Source: Gillisia limnaea DSM 15749
Lineage (GTDB): Bacteria; Bacteroidota; Bacteroidia; Flavobacteriales; Flavobacteriaceae
DNA length: 64,000 nucleotides
Direction: 5' to 3'
NCBI RefSeq assembly: GCF_000243235.1
Contig: NZ_JH594606.1
Location: 1,841,448 to 1,905,447 of the forward strand
In this document: positions 16,918-25,873 of the stretch, in pieces
Numbering within the stretch: position 1 is the first letter of the stretch
Layout: each line of letters starts with the position of its first letter
Notes under the pieces: model-generated
The model's database searches: none
What the model was told of the DNA's origin: nothing
Seen by the model: the letters and a program-made list of their open reading frames with translations, nothing else
Made by a program: the position numbers and the translations under genes

Positions 16918-17906
16918 ACGAATTCGAAGCCAGAGAATTCTCTTTCCACCTCATCAAAAGCTGCAAAAACATCTATAGAATGATCGCTGGTCACCATTTT
17001 TGTACGGAATTCCTTAAAATGCGGGATGCCTTTAAAATAGTTTGTATAATGTCTTCTGGTTTCAAAAACCCCTAATTTTTCGCCTTTCCAGTCTATAGCC
17101 ATTTGAAGATGCTTCCTAGCGGCCTGCACGCGTTCCTCTAATGTTGGAGGGGCAAGATTATTCCCTGTTGCAAAAAAATGTTTCACCTCTCTAAAAAACC
17201 AGGGATATCCAATACTTGCACGGCCTATCATAGCGCCGTCCAATCCGTATTTATCGCGCATTTCCATCGCTTTTTCAGGAGTGTCCACATCTCCGTTCCC
17301 AAAAATGGGAATATGCATCCTGGGGTTGTTCTTAACATCGGCAATAGGACCCCAGTCGGCAACACCTTTGTACATCTGGGCGCGGGTTCTACCGTGAATT
17401 GCGATGGATTTTGCTCCTGCATCCTGCAATCTTTCGGCAACCTCAACAATCCTTATGGAATCCTGATCCCAGCCTAAACGGGTTTTAATGGTGATTGGTA
17501 AATTGGTGTGCTTCACCATGGCTGCGGTTAGAGAAACCATCAAATCGATGTCTTTCAGGATCCCGGCACCGGCTCCCTTGGAAACTACCTTTTTTACCGG
17601 GCAGCCAAAATTGATGTCTATTATATCCGGATTGGATTTTTCAACTATTTCAACCGACTGGAGCATGGATTCCAGGTTGGCTCCAAAGATCTGGATTCCC
17701 ACCGGGCGTTCCTTTTCGTATATATCCAGCTTCATCCTGCTCTTGGCAGCATCGCGTATAAGCCCTTCCGAAGAGATAAATTCGGTATACACCACATCTG
17801 CTCCCTGTTCCTTGCACAATGCACGAAACGGTGGATCGCTCACATCTTCCATGGGTGCTAAAAGCAATGGAAATTCCCCTACATCTATATTACCTATTTT
17901 GGACAA
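16914..17906 (-). CDS. dusB: tRNA-dihydrouridine synthase
   Basis: 330 residues, an FMN-dependent TIM barrel that reduces uridine in tRNA D-loops. Motifs: LLLAPMEDVSDPPFRALC at the start, DINFGCPVKKVV with the catalytic Cys, ITIKTRLGWD, IHGRTRAQMYKG, IFGNGDVDTP and GLDGAMIGRASIGYPWFF. The pattern fits DusB best among the Dus types. The gene converges on the permease gene with a 4-bp overlap and has its own -7 element upstream (17926-17933). Confidence 0.95.
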   Translation of the reverse strand: MSKIGNIDVGEFPLLLAPMEDVSDPPFRALCKEQGADVVYTEFISSEGLIRDAAKSRMKLDIYEKERPVGIQIFGANLESMLQSVEIVEKSNPDIIDINFGCPVKKVVSKGAGAGILKDIDLMVSLTAAMVKHTNLPITIKTRLGWDQDSIRIVEVAERLQDAGAKSIAIHGRTRAQMYKGVADWGPIADVKNNPRMHIPIFGNGDVDTPEKAMEMRDKYGLDGAMIGRASIGYPWFFREVKHFFATGNNLAPPTLEERVQAARKHLQMAIDWKGEKLGVFETRRHYTNYFKGIPHFKEFRTKMVTSDHSIDVFAAFDEVEREFSGFEFV

Positions 17907-17925
17907 ATCAATAAAATTAAGTTTG

Positions 17926-17933
17926 CAAAATTA
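17926..17933 (-). promoter_or_regulatory. -7 element of dusB
   Basis: TAATTTTG on the minus strand matches TAnnTTTG and ends 19 nt before the dusB ATG. Confidence 0.5.
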
Positions 17934-18013
17934 CGAAAAAAAAAGAAAATCTCCCTAACCCCCCGAAGGTGGAATTTATGAAATTGCAATTTGAATGAAA
18001 TAGAATGCCAGAG

Positions 18014-18036
18014 TAAAAAAACTCCCCCTTCGGGGG
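18014..18036 (-). terminator. Rho-independent terminator of the receptor gene
   Basis: CCCCC (18024-18028) faces GGGGG (18032-18036); on the minus strand the hairpin is followed by AGTTTTTTTAC. A related GC-rich string (CCCCCCGAAGG) at 17951-17961 could pair with it over a longer range. It lies just after the stop of the minus-strand receptor gene. Confidence 0.75.
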
Positions 18037-18048
18037 CCGGGGGGCTTT

Positions 18049-20460
18049 TTAGATCCTGTCCCGTTCTGCAGCTTCTATCTGGCGCTGATTGTCACTTAGC
18101 CTGAAATTTCCAAAGTTGTATTTAAATCCAAACCGTACATAGCGCAATTCTTCCTGTGCGAAAAAGGAATTATCCTGATTAAGATATTGGGACGTCAATC
18201 GTGTATTGGTTGTATTCAGCATATCTTCAAAATTAAGGCTTACCTCTGCCCTGTTGTTCCAAAGGGTTTTTCTGAAACCGATAGAAAAAGTAGTCATAGG
18301 CTCCAGCTGATAGGAACCGGAAATAAAATCGGAAACATGCATCAAGAATAGGTTTCCTTCAAAAGTACCATCTTTAGAAAGCGTAAAAACATTATAAATA
18401 TAGGCCTGCACCCCATCTGTTTCGTTCGTGACTTCTGCGTTTCCGCTTTCAACTGCCAAAAAAGTATTTTCCGTGTGAAATAAGGAAGTAAATGCCTGGG
18501 CATACCACCAGCTTGTAATAGACCTTCCGTGAAAAACATCAAGCCCATAGGATTTGTTTTCCAGCAAATTCGTACTCACATTTCTTATAGTTAGATTCCT
18601 GTTATCCTGAAATGCAAGGGTTGTAGGGGTTATCCCGTCATCCTTATAGTAAAGATCAAAGAAATACTGGCCCTTTAGCGTATAATTTAAATTGTAATTG
18701 TTGCTGATCGCCGCTCTTAAATTGGGGTTTCCGGCATTGAAATTATTTTCATTCAGGAAATACCGGAAAGGATTTAAACTCTCATATTTAGGACGGGCAA
18801 TTCGTCTGGAATAATCCAAAGTAAACACATGATCTTCAGATATTTTATGCTGTAAATATGCTGTGGGGAACACTTCAAAATATTCCTGGGTATTGACTTC
18901 TCCAATAGAATTGGAGGTTCCTGTAATATCGGTATATTCCCCTCTAAGCCCTGCTTTAATGGCCCATTTATCCCAGTCCCTGGTGATACTGGCATAACCT
19001 GCATAAATAGCTTCATCATACAGGAAGTTATCAGAAAGCTCTCCAATAAGCTGGCGGTTGTTGCCCTGGGTATCAAAATAATCTATCCCACTTTCAGAAT
19101 TTATCACCGATGATTTTGCTCCCATCTCAAAAGTGGCGCTTCCTATTGGAGTTTGGTAATCCACCTGTGCCGTAAAAATATCGATTTCCTGGGCTGCATC
19201 GGTTAAAAAACTAATCCGGTTTATAACCGCGTCTTGTGGGGAAAAATAGGTGGAAAGCACATCCTGCATGCGCTCCTGGTTGAAATTGGTATAATGAGCT
19301 TCCGCTGAAATTTGAGCTCCCTCGGTTTTCAGGAGGTGCGTAAATTTTAAATCCAGCGCAATATTGTTCTCATCATTTTCGAGTCCGCTTCGGGTAACAA
19401 ATGAAGAATCCAGCTGAAACTGAGCACTCCGTATATCTGTTTCCACCACATTATCAAAAGTCTTGTTAGGTGATAACATCGCATTGGTAGAAAAACTCAG
19501 TGTATTCCGCTCATCTATGGCATAATCTATATTCGCATTGGCATTGTGCGCCTGGGAACGGGTAGTCCTGTTGAAGTCTGTATTCCAACGGGAAAATATA
19601 GCGCCATCCTCATTTATGAAATTGATATAACTGTCGTCATTTTTGAAATCTTTACGCGGACTGAAGCTGTAATTAGCAAAAACATTCAGCTTTTCACTTT
19701 TAAAATAATGGCTGGTCCCAAACTGGTATTTCGGGAAAATGGCCTGGGTATAGGTTCCGTTGATACTTCCTTTATAGCCTGGTGTAATATTGCTGCTGGT
19801 AACTATATTCAAAATGGCACCGCCCTGGGCTTCATATCGCGCCGGCGGATTCGTGATAACTTCAATAGATTTTATATTTGCTGCGGAATAACTTTCCAGT
19901 AGGGTTTGCAGCTCTGATGCAGATAAATGAACTTTCCTGTCATTGATATAAACAGCTACTATATTATTTCGCACCAATAACTGGTTTTGTGTCACAATTA
20001 CCCCGGGAGTTCTTTTTAAAATTTCCCATGAATTCCCCGAAGACAGCGTGGAATTTTCAACGTTGAAAATGAGTCGGTCTATCGTCTTTGTTACCGTTGG
20101 TTTTTTTGCATTGATAGTAATTTCTTTAAGAGCTCCTTCATCTTCCTTTAAAACTATAGGGTTAAGCGTACTGTTTCCGCTTACCGAGATCCGTTTTATA
20201 AAGTTTTCAAAACCAACAAAACTCACAATAAGTACATATTCTTTAGTTAAGATATTTTCAAAGAGATAATCTCCCTGCTCATCTGTAACGGCGCCTTTGT
20301 AAACAGTGGTAGAATCGGTTTCCATCAGGACTACATTTGCGTAAGCAACCCCTTCCTGATTGGGAAATAGTACAGAGCCTTTAACAGAATTCTGTGAAAA
20401 CGTTGAAAATGTAACAAGGGAAATAAGGCAACAAAGTGGGAGGAAATATAGGTGGTTCAT
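18049..20460 (-). CDS. TonB-dependent-receptor-like outer-membrane beta-barrel protein (OMP_b-brl_3)
   Basis: 803 residues. A signal peptide (about 1-22, ending FSQNS) is followed by a CarboxypepD_reg-like beta sandwich (about 25-110: KGSVLFPNQEGVAYANVVL, TDEQGDYLFENI), a plug-like domain (120-220: SGNSWEILKRTPGVIVTQN, SIEVITNPPARYEAQGGAIL) and a long beta-barrel to the C-terminus (RFGFKYNFGNFRLSDNQRQ). This is the 'outer membrane beta-barrel family' common in Bacteroidetes; it lacks a SusD partner and a clear TonB box, so its cargo is unknown. It is next to a GH3 gene on the same strand, 112 bp apart, with its own promoter-like element, so cotranscription is uncertain. Confidence 0.88.
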   Translation of the reverse strand: MNHLYFLPLCCLISLVTFSTFSQNSVKGSVLFPNQEGVAYANVVLMETDSTTVYKGAVTDEQGDYLFENILTKEYVLIVSFVGFENFIKRISVSGNSTLNPIVLKEDEGALKEITINAKKPTVTKTIDRLIFNVENSTLSSGNSWEILKRTPGVIVTQNQLLVRNNIVAVYINDRKVHLSASELQTLLESYSAANIKSIEVITNPPARYEAQGGAILNIVTSSNITPGYKGSINGTYTQAIFPKYQFGTSHYFKSEKLNVFANYSFSPRKDFKNDDSYINFINEDGAIFSRWNTDFNRTTRSQAHNANANIDYAIDERNTLSFSTNAMLSPNKTFDNVVETDIRSAQFQLDSSFVTRSGLENDENNIALDLKFTHLLKTEGAQISAEAHYTNFNQERMQDVLSTYFSPQDAVINRISFLTDAAQEIDIFTAQVDYQTPIGSATFEMGAKSSVINSESGIDYFDTQGNNRQLIGELSDNFLYDEAIYAGYASITRDWDKWAIKAGLRGEYTDITGTSNSIGEVNTQEYFEVFPTAYLQHKISEDHVFTLDYSRRIARPKYESLNPFRYFLNENNFNAGNPNLRAAISNNYNLNYTLKGQYFFDLYYKDDGITPTTLAFQDNRNLTIRNVSTNLLENKSYGLDVFHGRSITSWWYAQAFTSLFHTENTFLAVESGNAEVTNETDGVQAYIYNVFTLSKDGTFEGNLFLMHVSDFISGSYQLEPMTTFSIGFRKTLWNNRAEVSLNFEDMLNTTNTRLTSQYLNQDNSFFAQEELRYVRFGFKYNFGNFRLSDNQRQIEAAERDRI

Positions 20461-20495
20461 TAAAATAAAATTGGAAATTTGGAGTATTTATTAAT

Positions 20496-20503
20496 CAAAT
20501 ATA
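20496..20503 (-). promoter_or_regulatory. -7 element of the receptor gene
   Basis: TATATTTG on the minus strand, 35 nt before the receptor ATG, in a very AT-rich spacer. Confidence 0.5.
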
Positions 20504-20572
20504 GTATTTCTTAAATATATATTAAAATTTGTTATTAATATCTCATTTGTATTTGATTCCCGGGCGTTGTTG

Positions 20573-22396
20573 CTACCGTATTAGGCACCAGGGAACAGGC
20601 TGATTATAAAAATGTTCCTGTAACCATGCCTGCATCTTAAAACAGGGAGTATTCGCATTAAAACTTCCACCCAACCATAAACCATCCCCTTCCCTAAATT
20701 TATTAGCTACACTCACAGGAAGTTTCCCGGAAACCCTGACTTTTCCAAAAATAGCCCGTGCAGCTAAATTTTCGGCCTCCGGAGTATCCTGATACGTGAG
20801 CAGCAATCCCGAAGCTGCTTCTATATTATTTATATCCTTCATCACATAGGGATTCTTAAAAAGAGCGATCACAGAATTTTTCATTTCAGCCAATTCTGAA
20901 ATAAATTTCTGAAGGGAATCAGACATTTTAAGTTTATTATAAGGACGTATTTCTTCATCGTGAATCCCTGTAATTACTATATTGAAAGACTGGAGCTTAT
21001 CTTTTAATGTCTTCAGTTCTTCTTCGGAAGGTTGGTTTGAAACATTGAAATTGGTTGTTTTTCCATACAATCCCATGCTGTTCTGAAAAACAGTAGTGTT
21101 TTCCTTTCCAACAGAAATTACCGCGATTTGCAAAGTGTCTAGTCCCTTAACCGGAATTATTTTTTCGGTATTCTTTAGTAATGTTAGGGAAGCTGCGGCA
21201 AGGTTCCGGTTCAATAATTTTGCTTTGGAAGTATTGAGATCTTCGGTTAAATTCTTAAGAGAGATCGGCACATAATTATCCAGTCCTGACCATTGTTTTA
21301 GGGCAAGAATTTTCCGGCATCTCCGGTCGATCTCTTCCTGACTTATTAACCCCATCTTCACGGCCTGGCTTATTTCGGTGATGGCACGTGGGACATCTTC
21401 TGTAAATTCCAGAAGGTCATTTCCTGCAAGAATGGCGTCTTTATCCACAATTCCGGGGAGATTGTCTTTGGTTACCCCTTTCATATTCATGGCATCTGTA
21501 ACAATAAGGCCTTCAAAACCAAGTTCATCCTTTAATAATTCTGTGATAATCTTAGCGGACAAAGTAGATGGAACCCCGGAAGGATCTAAAGCCGGGATAT
21601 CCAGATGCGCAACCATAACCCCTCCTATTCCTGCTTTTATAAGTTGCCTGAAAGGATAAAGCTCCAGGGTATCCAGCCTTTCCCTGGAATGAAGAATTTG
21701 TGGAAGTGCCAGGTGGGAATCTGTATCGGTATCTCCATGCCCGGGGAAATGTTTGGCGGTGGGAAGCACTCCGTGGTCCTGTAAACCCCGCATATAAGCA
21801 ATCCCCTTTTTAGCGACTTTATACTTGTTTTCACCAAAAGAGCGGTAGTTAATCACGGGATTTTCGGCATTGTTATTCACATCCACAACAGGGGCAAAAT
21901 TTAAATGAAGCCCTACGCGTTTTATTTGCCGGGCGACCTCTGCGCCCATTTTATAAATAATGGTATTGTTTTGAACTGCACCTAAAGCCATTTGAAAAGG
22001 AAAACTAATGGTGCTGTCCAGCCGCATTCCCAGGCCCCACTCGGCATCGATAGCGCCCAATAACGGCACTTTTGAGGCAGCCTGGTATTCATTCATCAGT
22101 TTTGCCTGCCTTACAGGTCCTCCCTGAAAAAATATAACTCCGCCTATTTTTTGTTCATTTATAAGCTTTAAGATTTCCTGTTTATGATCTTCGCCGCGAT
22201 TGGAAAAGGCAGCTACCATGATCAACTGTGCAATGCGCTCATCTGGAGACAAAGTTTCCATAATGGAATCTACCCAGGTGCTGTTTTGATAGTGTAGAAA
22301 TTCCGGGGTTTTTAAAGGTTTTTCCTGCGCATACAGTATGCTGCCGAATAGAAGCATTTTTGATATAAAACAAAGAGAAAATAATCTCATCATCAT
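20573..22396 (-). CDS. GH3 beta-N-acetylhexosaminidase (NagZ-like), short form
   Basis: 607 residues with a signal peptide (about 1-23, LLFGSILYAQ). Releases GlcNAc from muropeptides or chitin-like oligomers. The NagZ active-site loop is present, KHFPGHGDTDTDSH at 215-228 with the catalytic His, and the nucleophile Asp301 is in IVTDAMNMKG. Residues of about 390-570 form the second, alpha/beta sandwich domain. Many Bacteroidetes homologues are about 970 residues and carry a C-terminal beta-lactamase-type domain after this point; here the protein ends soon after the GH3 part (KFREGDGLWLGG...), and nothing of that domain remains downstream. The signal peptide puts it in the periplasm or outside. 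Divergent from the nagB-like gene. Confidence 0.9.
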   Translation of the reverse strand: MMMRLFSLCFISKMLLFGSILYAQEKPLKTPEFLHYQNSTWVDSIMETLSPDERIAQLIMVAAFSNRGEDHKQEILKLINEQKIGGVIFFQGGPVRQAKLMNEYQAASKVPLLGAIDAEWGLGMRLDSTISFPFQMALGAVQNNTIIYKMGAEVARQIKRVGLHLNFAPVVDVNNNAENPVINYRSFGENKYKVAKKGIAYMRGLQDHGVLPTAKHFPGHGDTDTDSHLALPQILHSRERLDTLELYPFRQLIKAGIGGVMVAHLDIPALDPSGVPSTLSAKIITELLKDELGFEGLIVTDAMNMKGVTKDNLPGIVDKDAILAGNDLLEFTEDVPRAITEISQAVKMGLISQEEIDRRCRKILALKQWSGLDNYVPISLKNLTEDLNTSKAKLLNRNLAAASLTLLKNTEKIIPVKGLDTLQIAVISVGKENTTVFQNSMGLYGKTTNFNVSNQPSEEELKTLKDKLQSFNIVITGIHDEEIRPYNKLKMSDSLQKFISELAEMKNSVIALFKNPYVMKDINNIEAASGLLLTYQDTPEAENLAARAIFGKVRVSGKLPVSVANKFREGDGLWLGGSFNANTPCFKMQAWLQEHFYNQPVPWCLIR

Positions 22397-22519
22397 AAAC
22401 TGATTTTTTCGTCGATAGCTTGCTGAAGCAGAAAGGTCTTTCCTGATAATTAAGGCTGAAAATTAAGGCTTTTTTTCTACTTTTAAGAGTTAGGGAATAA
22501 TAACCAAAAAATAACCGGA

Positions 22520-24439
22520 ATGGCAAGATTAAATTTACTTGAAGAAACAAGATATGAGAAACTGCCTGTAACGGTATACCCAGATCAATACGAAGCTTCA
22601 AAAAAAGTTGCCAATAAAATCAAGGAAATCATACTCCAAAAGCAATCTATAGGAAAAAATGCTGTCCTGGGCCTTGCCACAGGTGCCACGCCGGTAGATG
22701 TTTATGCAGAGCTGGTGAAAATGCATAAAGAAGATGGCCTCAGTTTCAAGAATGTCATCACCTTTAACCTCGATGAATATTATCCCATGCAACCAGATTC
22801 AAAGCAAAGTTATGTGGCATTTATGGATGAAAATCTCTTCAGCCATATAGATATTAAAAGGGAAAATATCCATATTCCTGATGGGACACTGCCAAAAGAA
22901 GATATCGCCAATTATTGTCTGGAATACGAAAATAAAATAGAGGAAATGGGAGGAATAGATCTCCAAATCCTTGGGATAGGAAGAACGGGACATATAGGCT
23001 TTAATGAGCCCGGATCGGCCCCAAATTCTGGTACCCGGCTGGTAACCCTGGACGATCTTACCAGAAGAGATGCTTCAAGGGATTTTGGCGGAAAGGAAAA
23101 CGTTCCTACCAAAGCGATCACCATGGGAATTGGTACAATTTTTAAAGCTCGGGAAATCATTTTGATGGCCTGGAGCAGGAAAAAGGCATCAATTATAAAA
23201 AAAGCTGTAGAAGGAGAAATTTCAGGGAAAGTACCGGCTACGTACTTACAACTTTCAGATAACGTGAAATTTGTGCTGGATAGAGAAGCTGCATCAGAAT
23301 TGACCAGGTTTAATACTCCCTGGCTGGTAAAAGATTGTATCTGGGATAAAAATCTAATTAAAAAAGCGGTTATCTGGCTATCTTCTGAAATTGAAAAACC
23401 CATTCTTAAATTAACAGATGAGGATTATAACAGCCATGGAATGGCTCAATTAGCTACTGAACAGGGCCCTGCATACGATATAAATATTGATGTATTCAAC
23501 CAGTTACAGCATAGTATAACGGGATGGCCCGGCGGAAAACCCAATGCCGATGACAGCCAGCGTCCGGAAAGAGCCGAGCCTGCGCATAAAAGATCCCTTA
23601 TTTTCTCTCCTCACCCGGATGATGATGTCATTTCCATGGGAGGTACATTTATCCGGTTGGTAGATCAGGGACATGAGGTGCATGTAGCCTATCAAACCTC
23701 CGGAAATACCGCAGTATGGGACACCGATGTGCTGCGTTATATTGAATTTACCATAGATTTCAATAAAAGTATAGGTCAGGATACCCAAAAACTTAAGGAT
23801 ATTTACTCCAGAATGAGAGACTTCCTGAAAACTAAAAAGCCAAATGAGACCGACCTTCCGGAAATAAGGGATGTAAAGGCCTTCATAAGAAAATCTGAAG
23901 CCTATGCAGGAGCACGGTATGCAGGTTTACAGGATACAAATATCCATTTTATGGCCCTCCCCTTCTATGAAACCGGAAAATCTGAAAAAAATCCCGTCAA
24001 AGCGATCGATGTGGAACTAACTATGGAATTACTTCAGGAGATCAAGCCCCAACAGGTATTTGCTGCAGGTGATTTTGATGATCCGCATGGCACTCATATC
24101 GTATGTTTTAGAATAGTCCTTGAAGCTATGAAACGTCTTCGCGAGACCGAGGAATGGACAAAAGATTGCTGGTTATGGATGTACCGCGGAGCCTGGGATG
24201 AGTTTGAGACACACGATATCGAAATGGCCGTTCCACTCTCTCCTATCGAGGTTCAAAGGAAAAGAAATGCTATTTTTCAACACCAGTCACAAAAGGATCA
24301 TCCTGTTTTCCCGGGAGATGACCAGCGTGAATTCTGGATGAGAGCCCAGGAAAGAAACAGGGAAACCGCAGAGAATTACCATAAATTGGGTCTGGCAAAT
24401 TATGAAGCTATGGAAGCTTTTGTGAGATGGAAATTTTAA
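22520..24439 (+). CDS. NagB-like glucosamine-6-phosphate deaminase fused to a PIG-L deacetylase domain
   Basis: 639 residues in two parts. Residues 15-285 are NagB-like: NLDEYYP with Asp85, and GIGRTGHIGFNEPGS with His158 and Glu163, aligning with E. coli NagB Asp72, His143 and Glu148. The position of E. coli Asp141 is Thr156 here, as I recall for this long subfamily. Residues 355-639 are a PIG-L/LmbE deacetylase: SPHPDDDVISMGG at 363 on (zinc ligands His365 and Asp368) and DPHGTH near 522. One chain could thus deacetylate GlcNAc-6P and deaminate GlcN-6P to fructose-6P, a plausible but unproven idea. No signal peptide: cytosolic. Divergent from the GH3 gene and 280 bp before the amidase gene. 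Confidence 0.9.
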   Translation: MARLNLLEETRYEKLPVTVYPDQYEASKKVANKIKEIILQKQSIGKNAVLGLATGATPVDVYAELVKMHKEDGLSFKNVITFNLDEYYPMQPDSKQSYVAFMDENLFSHIDIKRENIHIPDGTLPKEDIANYCLEYENKIEEMGGIDLQILGIGRTGHIGFNEPGSAPNSGTRLVTLDDLTRRDASRDFGGKENVPTKAITMGIGTIFKAREIILMAWSRKKASIIKKAVEGEISGKVPATYLQLSDNVKFVLDREAASELTRFNTPWLVKDCIWDKNLIKKAVIWLSSEIEKPILKLTDEDYNSHGMAQLATEQGPAYDINIDVFNQLQHSITGWPGGKPNADDSQRPERAEPAHKRSLIFSPHPDDDVISMGGTFIRLVDQGHEVHVAYQTSGNTAVWDTDVLRYIEFTIDFNKSIGQDTQKLKDIYSRMRDFLKTKKPNETDLPEIRDVKAFIRKSEAYAGARYAGLQDTNIHFMALPFYETGKSEKNPVKAIDVELTMELLQEIKPQQVFAAGDFDDPHGTHIVCFRIVLEAMKRLRETEEWTKDCWLWMYRGAWDEFETHDIEMAVPLSPIEVQRKRNAIFQHQSQKDHPVFPGDDQREFWMRAQERNRETAENYHKLGLANYEAMEAFVRWKF

Positions 24440-24719
24440 ATAACCTTCACACCGGATACTACTGAATTTTTGATCTTCATTTCAGCGGAAAAATCTGCTT
24501 ATCATATACGTTGCATGCAAAATTCATGAATAGGAGGAGGGACCAAAGTTTTAGGTAAATATCCTACCGAAGAAGGAAATAGCAACCCGTGTAATTATAA
24601 AAATGAATCAGAAATTGTTCTGAAATTATTCGGGAAGCTGCCTTCCGTGAGGTTCTCTATGCCTCTTTTCTTCTATATATCATTCCAAATCAACGATATT
24701 TGCATTTAAAACATAGACT

Positions 24720-25643
24720 ATGAACATGTTGTTAAGAAGCACCTATTTAATATTTGTAGCCTCCCTGGTGATCTCCTGTGCTACCAACCCTTATGCTGCC
24801 ACCAATAAGATCCATAAAAAACAATCTAAGTTGCTCACAGATCAATTGAATACTTTCCCTACAGAACAGCCGGAAGGCGAAGCTTTATTGCCTTACGGTG
24901 AGCATTGGGCAGGAACTACAAATTTCAATTTGCGCAAGCCAAATTTTGTTATCCTTCATCACACCGCGCAGGATTCTTTAGCTCAAACCCTTACCACTTT
25001 TACCAAAGTTCCTACACAGGTGAGTGCACATTACGTTATTGGAAAGAACGGTGAGATCTATCAAATGCTTAATGATTATTACCGTGCCTGGCATGCCGGG
25101 GCTGGAAAATGGGGAAATACCACCGACCTTAATTCTGCCTCTTTGGGTATTGAACTCGATAACAACGGATTTGAACCTTTTTCTCCACTACAAATCAACA
25201 GCCTGATAAAACTCCTAAAGGTCTTAAAAGAACGGTATAATATTCCGGCAGCCAATTTTATAGGCCATTCAGACATTGCCCCGGGACGAAAAGTAGATCC
25301 TAACCCCAAGTTCCCCTGGAAATTACTCGCAGAAGAAGGTTTTGGCCTTTGGTATGACGAGATTGAGGTGCCGGTGATCGTACTTGATGGAAGGCCCAAA
25401 ACCGGAAACCTCAACATTCCTGTTGTAACTGAGGGGAATATTGTTCCAGAGCCTACTGAAAGTGACCTGGCCACTACAAGCGTTGATCCTAAAATGGCAC
25501 TGCGCATCATTGGCTATGACACCAGCAATATGGAAGCGGCCATTAAAGCTTTCAAGCTGCACTTTATCCAGTCTGAAGTCAATGGCGAACTTAACGCAAT
25601 GGACCTTTTGATCCTGGAAAATTTGTATAAGAAGTATATGTAA
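24720..25643 (+). CDS. N-acetylmuramoyl-L-alanine amidase (AmiD/AmpD-like, Amidase_2) lipoprotein
   Basis: 307 residues. A lipoprotein signal ends at Cys20 (LVISC). The Amidase_2 zinc site is seen: FVILHHTAQDS (first His), FIGHSDIAPGRKVDPNPKFP (second His and the Asp/Cys-like position) and SLGIELDNNG (Glu/Asp region). A C-terminal tail of about 70 residues (DPKMALRIIGYDTSN...LLILENLYKKYM) resembles the peptidoglycan-binding helical domain of AmiD. It cleaves the MurNAc-L-Ala bond in muropeptides, in the outer membrane or periplasm. Same strand as the nagB-like gene but 280 bp away, so probably its own unit. Confidence 0.92.
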   Translation: MNMLLRSTYLIFVASLVISCATNPYAATNKIHKKQSKLLTDQLNTFPTEQPEGEALLPYGEHWAGTTNFNLRKPNFVILHHTAQDSLAQTLTTFTKVPTQVSAHYVIGKNGEIYQMLNDYYRAWHAGAGKWGNTTDLNSASLGIELDNNGFEPFSPLQINSLIKLLKVLKERYNIPAANFIGHSDIAPGRKVDPNPKFPWKLLAEEGFGLWYDEIEVPVIVLDGRPKTGNLNIPVVTEGNIVPEPTESDLATTSVDPKMALRIIGYDTSNMEAAIKAFKLHFIQSEVNGELNAMDLLILENLYKKYM

Positions 25644-25873
25644 ATCTTTGGGGCCTGTTACTTACTTTGCGTGAAATGAAATGCACTTAAATCGCTGATT
25701 ATCTAAGGTTCACAAGGCTTTGTCACTCTTTTTGCCCTTGTGCCTTCGTGGCCGTTTTCGCAGGTAGCTTAAACTCTTTTCGCCTTCACTTTTTTCTTTT
25801 CTGCTTTACATGAAAAAGAAAACTCCTAAATTGTTAGTACACCTGTTTACTGCAGGCAGTTTCACAAATGCTG

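Noticed and set aside
21441-21449. Exact DnaA box TTATCCACA
   Set aside because: It lies inside the GH3 coding region with no other boxes near; chance occurrence.
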